Positions 13,356-15,931 of a DNA stretch of 15,931 nucleotides are shown one piece after another. Where the stretch lies: positions 1 to 15,931 of the forward strand of contig CALEZI010000181.1 in NCBI GenBank assembly GCA_937928755.1, read 5' to 3'. A program made the translations under genes and the position numbers. The notes beneath the pieces are model-generated. The model had not been told where the DNA came from. It saw only the letters and a list, made by a program, of their open reading frames with translations, and made no database searches. The stretch's first letter is position 1, and every line of letters starts with the position of its first letter. Origin of the DNA: an uncultured Rhodanobacteraceae bacterium. Lineage in GTDB: Bacteria; Pseudomonadota; Gammaproteobacteria; Xanthomonadales; SZUA-5.

Positions 13356-13864
13356 ATCGCCACCGTGGGCTCGGTCGCGGCAGGGCGCTTGCGCGAGATC
13401 CAGCGCAGCCACAACAGCCAGACGACCAACGCATCGATGATGATCAGAGCCTGCCACAGATACAGATGGAACCACTCGAACCAGACCATGCTCCACTGGC
13501 CCATGTAGAACAAGCTGATGATGCGCACGAGATTGAGCGCCTGGATGGCAACGAAGCCGACCAAGAAGCCGATCAGCTTCTGCTTCCAGGTCGACGGGAA
13601 TGCCGCCAGCGCCGCGATCAGGATGATCACCGCCTCGATGCCGTTGCATCCGCGCTCGATCGACACGGCGAAACCGTTGGCCGTGCTCTGGATGATCTTC
13701 CCGTAACTGTGCACATCGCTGTCGAACAGCTTGATCAGCCACGCGCTGATCTGCGCCAGACCGTCGGTGAACGGCAGCACGAAATACGTTTCGCCGAACT
13801 TGGAAATCTCGAACCAGAACAGCCCCGAAAGGACTGCCATGAAGACCAGGAAGAAGCGGAGCAT
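13352..13864 (-). CDS. xrtH: Exosortase H
   Basis: The 170-aa integral membrane protein has about five hydrophobic segments: 4-18, about 25-46, about 78-90, about 97-118 and about 135-152. The exosortase/archaeosortase catalytic triad is in order: Cys73 in ERGCNGIEA, Arg114 in NLVRIISL, His133 in FEWFHLYLWQ. The short length, without the long N-terminal half of EpsH/XrtA, fits exosortase H. XrtH-type enzymes are transpeptidase-like and process secreted proteins carrying an IPTL-CTERM sorting tail at the inner membrane. No protein with such a tail is in the window, so substrates must be elsewhere. It is first of three overlapping genes (xrtH, SDR, pdxH). Its Shine-Dalgarno is weak. A TAGCAT -10-like box at 13903-13898 (minus) would give a leader of about 27 nt. 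Confidence 0.9.
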   Translation of the reverse strand: MLRFFLVFMAVLSGLFWFEISKFGETYFVLPFTDGLAQISAWLIKLFDSDVHSYGKIIQSTANGFAVSIERGCNGIEAVIILIAALAAFPSTWKQKLIGFLVGFVAIQALNLVRIISLFYMGQWSMVWFEWFHLYLWQALIIIDALVVWLLWLRWISRKRPAATEPTVAI

Positions 13865-14066
13865 TCGCAGGATCGTCGGGACCTAGACAGGGCGCGGATG
13901 CTAACCGAAGCAGTGTGAAGGGACACCCCACGGGCGTCGAACGCGGCGCACCGCTGCCTTTGATCGGGAGTCCGGAGCAGCGCAATGCCGGACGCCCGCC
14001 GCGAACCGACTGCAGTTCCAGGCCACCACGCGCCCAGACGCGCGCATTGCGGCTAGCATCCGAGCC
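13865..14066. promoter_or_regulatory. Divergent promoter region, xrtH / aroK
   Basis: The 202 bp contain no gene. A 17-bp motif occurs once on each strand facing outward: CGGTTAGCATCCGCGCC on the minus strand (13907-13891) and CGGCTAGCATCCGAGCC on the plus strand (14050-14066), 15 of 17 identical. Both contain TAGCAT as a possible -10. The plus-strand copy ends directly at the aroK ATG, so that mRNA could be leaderless. Confidence 0.4.
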
Positions 14067-14627
14067 ATGAAGAGTTCGCCCAATCTCTACCTGATCGGCC
14101 CGATGGGCGCCGGCAAAAGCACCGTTGGCCGTCGTCTGGCGCGCTGGCTCGACCTGCGTTTCGTCGATCTCGACGAGGTCATCGAAGCCGACGCCGGCAG
14201 CAGCATCTCCCTGCTGTTCGAGTTGCAGGGCGAACCGGCGTTCCGCGAGCGCGAAAGCGCTGCCCTGGCGCGCATGACCGAAATCGACGGAATCGTGCTG
14301 GCCACCGGCGGCGGCAGTGTGCTGGCGCAGGAGAATCGTGAACGCTTGCGCCGGCGTGGATTCGTGTTGTATCTGGAGGCGCCGATCGAACTGCAACTGG
14401 AACGCCTGGCGCGCGACCGATCGCGCCCACTGCTGCGCGCACCGGATCGCGAACAGCGCCTGCGCGACCTCGCCGAGCAACGCAACCCGATTTACCGGGA
14501 GTTGGCCAACCTGACCATCAGCGCCGATCGCGCGGGTCCCGGCGCCACGGCACGGCGAGCCATGGCTGCGTTGAAGCAGCATTGGCAACCGCTGTCGGCG
14601 GGCGCAACAACGGAAGCGGCGCCATGA
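14067..14627 (+). CDS. aroK: Shikimate kinase
   Basis: The 186-aa protein is a standard shikimate kinase, which phosphorylates shikimate to shikimate 3-phosphate with ATP in the chorismate pathway. It shows Walker A GPMGAGKST (11-19), VDLDEVIE with D34/D36 for Mg and shikimate, FRERE (59-63) for shikimate binding, ATGGGS (79-84), and the lid Arg in SRPLL (R120). The length is ordinary, with a short Ala/Thr-rich tail after 170. No good Shine-Dalgarno precedes ATG 14067, and a TAGCAT box 7 nt before it raises the possibility of leaderless translation. The stop overlaps aroB in ATGA, so the two consecutive-pathway genes are coupled, as is usual in gammaproteobacteria. Confidence 0.97.
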   Translation: MKSSPNLYLIGPMGAGKSTVGRRLARWLDLRFVDLDEVIEADAGSSISLLFELQGEPAFRERESAALARMTEIDGIVLATGGGSVLAQENRERLRRRGFVLYLEAPIELQLERLARDRSRPLLRAPDREQRLRDLAEQRNPIYRELANLTISADRAGPGATARRAMAALKQHWQPLSAGATTEAAP

Positions 14628-15694
14628 GCATCCATGAACTCGAGGTCGCGCTCGGCGAGCGCAGCTACTGCATCCACATCGGCAGCGGCTTGCTCGATGA
14701 CGGCGACCGGCTGCGAGGGGCCATGGGCGGCCGACAGGCGCTGTTGCTCAGCAATACCACCGTAGCGCCGCTGTACGCCGCCAAGATCGAGGCTGCGCTC
14801 GACGGATTGAAGTGGACGAAACTGCTGCTCGACGATGGCGAGCGCTACAAATCGATCGAATCGGCGAGCCGCGTGTGGCAGGCGCTGGCCGAACTCGGCG
14901 CGCAGCGCAATGCGACCCTGATCGCCCTTGGCGGCGGCGTCATCGGCGACCTGGGTGGTTTCGCTGCCGCTTGCTGGATGCGCGGCATCGATTTCGTGCA
15001 AGTGCCGACCACCTTGCTGGCGATGGTCGACTCCTCGGTCGGTGGCAAAACCGGCGTCAACCTGCCGCAGGGCAAGAACCTGGTCGGCGCCTTCTGGCAA
15101 CCGCGCCTGGTGCTCGCCGACATCGGCACGCTCTCCACCCTGCCCGATCGCGAATACCGCGCCGGTCTGGCCGAAGTGGTCAAGTACGGCGCCATCGGCG
15201 ATCCCGACTTCTTCGCCTGGCTGGAGGCTCATGCCGACGCGCTCGCGGCACGCGACGAAACCGTGGTCGCGCAAGCCGTGCAACGCTCCTGCAAGCACAA
15301 GGCCGGCGTGGTCGCCCGCGACGAACGCGAAACCGGCGAGCGCGCCCTGCTCAATTTCGGCCACACCTACGGCCACGCGCTGGAGACCATCGGCGAGTAC
15401 CGACAGTGGCTGCATGGCGAAGCGGTGGCCATCGGCATGCTGATGGCGGCACGTCTGAGCGCCGCGCTTGGGCTTGCCGACCGCACGGACGCGGAACGTC
15501 TCGACGCGTTGCTGGCGCGACTCGGCTTGCCGACGCAGCGACCGGAGAACGCCGATCCGCAACGCATCGTCGCGCTGATGCGCCTCGACAAGAAGACCTT
15601 GAGCGACCGATTGCGCCTGATCCTGTGGCGCGGCATCGGCCGCGCCGAAATTGTCGACGGCGTGGATGCCGACGCGATCGCGGCCAACCTGTAG
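14624..15694 (+). CDS. aroB: 3-Dehydroquinate synthase
   Basis: The 356-aa protein cyclises 3-deoxy-D-arabino-heptulosonate 7-phosphate to 3-dehydroquinate, with NAD and a divalent metal, in the cytoplasm. Clear signatures are GGGVIGDLGGF (103-113), DSSVGGKTGVN (136-146), the metal ligands E184 in LAEVVKYG, H247 in FGHTYGHALE and H264 in LHGEAVAIGM, and SCKHKAGVV (222-230). The length is typical. The start at 14624 overlaps the aroK stop (ATGA); an in-frame TTG 14 codons earlier is rejected. Nothing is missing from the active site. The 3' side has no further gene in the window; a 9-bp-stem hairpin at 15804-15827 is the nearest terminator candidate. Confidence 0.98.
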   Translation: MSIHELEVALGERSYCIHIGSGLLDDGDRLRGAMGGRQALLLSNTTVAPLYAAKIEAALDGLKWTKLLLDDGERYKSIESASRVWQALAELGAQRNATLIALGGGVIGDLGGFAAACWMRGIDFVQVPTTLLAMVDSSVGGKTGVNLPQGKNLVGAFWQPRLVLADIGTLSTLPDREYRAGLAEVVKYGAIGDPDFFAWLEAHADALAARDETVVAQAVQRSCKHKAGVVARDERETGERALLNFGHTYGHALETIGEYRQWLHGEAVAIGMLMAARLSAALGLADRTDAERLDALLARLGLPTQRPENADPQRIVALMRLDKKTLSDRLRLILWRGIGRAEIVDGVDADAIAANL

Positions 15695-15931
15695 CACTGT
15701 GGGAGGCCCGATCGCCGTTGCCGGTGCGTGTGTTCGTCCATCGAGCACGTGGCCGGCGCGCACCAAATCCTTCTCGCCGCTTGCGGGGAGATGAATTTCG
15801 GCGCGCAATGTAGATCAATACATTGCGTCATGTTTGATGAGAGTCCCGGTCGCCCCTGACGGTGCGCTTATTCGCACATCGAACTGGCGGCGACCATGCG
15901 GACTGCCTTTTTTGTCCGCAAAGGACGCAAA
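15695..15931. repeat. Gene-free tail with repeat modules, cut by window edge
   Basis: No gene is seen in these 237 bases. CGCAATGTA (15804-15812) and TACATTGCG (15819-15827) form a 9-bp hairpin with a 6-nt loop. It runs into the module at 15823-15844 that is shared with 10032-10053. GGTCGCC (15848-15854) and GGCGACC (15889-15895) are inverted. From 15890 the sequence matches the left end of the foldback element at 9889, through TTTTTTGTCCGCAAAGGACG, and is then truncated by the window end. Confidence 0.6.

Noticed and set aside
12510..14588. A single 692-codon fusion frame that includes the SDR protein
   Set aside because: The upstream two thirds run antisense to aroK and out of frame through xrtH. 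Only the last 281-300 residues resemble a protein family.
14492..15808. Minus-strand open frame (438 codons) opposite aroB
   Set aside because: Antisense shadow of a perfectly conserved aroB; no domain similarity.

Overview
The window comes from a GC-rich proteobacterium, most likely a gammaproteobacterium of the order Xanthomonadales/Lysobacterales. That placement is an inference from four things: an RpfE-family protein, an exosortase H, several dispersed GTAGGAGC/TGTAGAGC-type REP palindromes, and close gene packing with ATGA/GTGA overlaps. No RNA gene, CRISPR array, insertion sequence or prophage is seen. The region looks like ordinary chromosome punctuated by REP-like repeats.

Layout. 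161-2738 (minus): an M20 metallopeptidase followed by a saccharopine-dehydrogenase-like reductase, in an apparent operon. 2957-3253 (plus): a secreted ComEA-like helix-hairpin-helix protein followed by strong hairpins. 3369-3436: a degenerate REP pair. 3477-4532 (plus): a small SET-domain protein and a HutD/Ves protein, 6 nt apart. 4570-5572 (minus): a META-domain lipoprotein and an HExxH protein. 5663-6270 (minus): a small RRM protein and a cold-shock protein. 6271-6716: gene-free, with the cold-shock leader and a cluster of REP palindromes. 6717-8927 (minus): a PlpD-type patatin with a POTRA domain and Omp85 barrel, divergent from 9065-9874 (plus), an ECH1-like crotonase. 9889-10103: a foldback repeat element. 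10121-11793 (minus): a signal-peptide-less BtuF-like protein overlapping an RpfE-like protein. 11809-11908: a perfect REP doublet. 11923-13864 (minus): exosortase H, a YeeZ-like SDR protein and pdxH, all overlapping. 14067-15694 (plus): aroK and aroB, overlapping by 4 nt. 15695-15931: gene-free, with the start of a second foldback element.

Function. Two chorismate-pathway steps (aroK, aroB) and the last step of pyridoxal phosphate synthesis (pdxH) are clear housekeeping functions. The envelope-related genes are the PlpD-type protein, the META lipoprotein, the secreted HhH protein and the exosortase. The exosortase implies sorted proteins encoded elsewhere in the genome. The least understood gene pairs are BtuF-like/RpfE-like, META lipoprotein/HExxH, and SET/HutD.

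I see no clearly new multi-gene system. The most distinctive non-genic content is three families of palindromic intergenic repeats, one copy of which may have become a promoter. The most distinctive coding anomaly is an SDR gene with no ordinary start codon downstream of the gene it follows.
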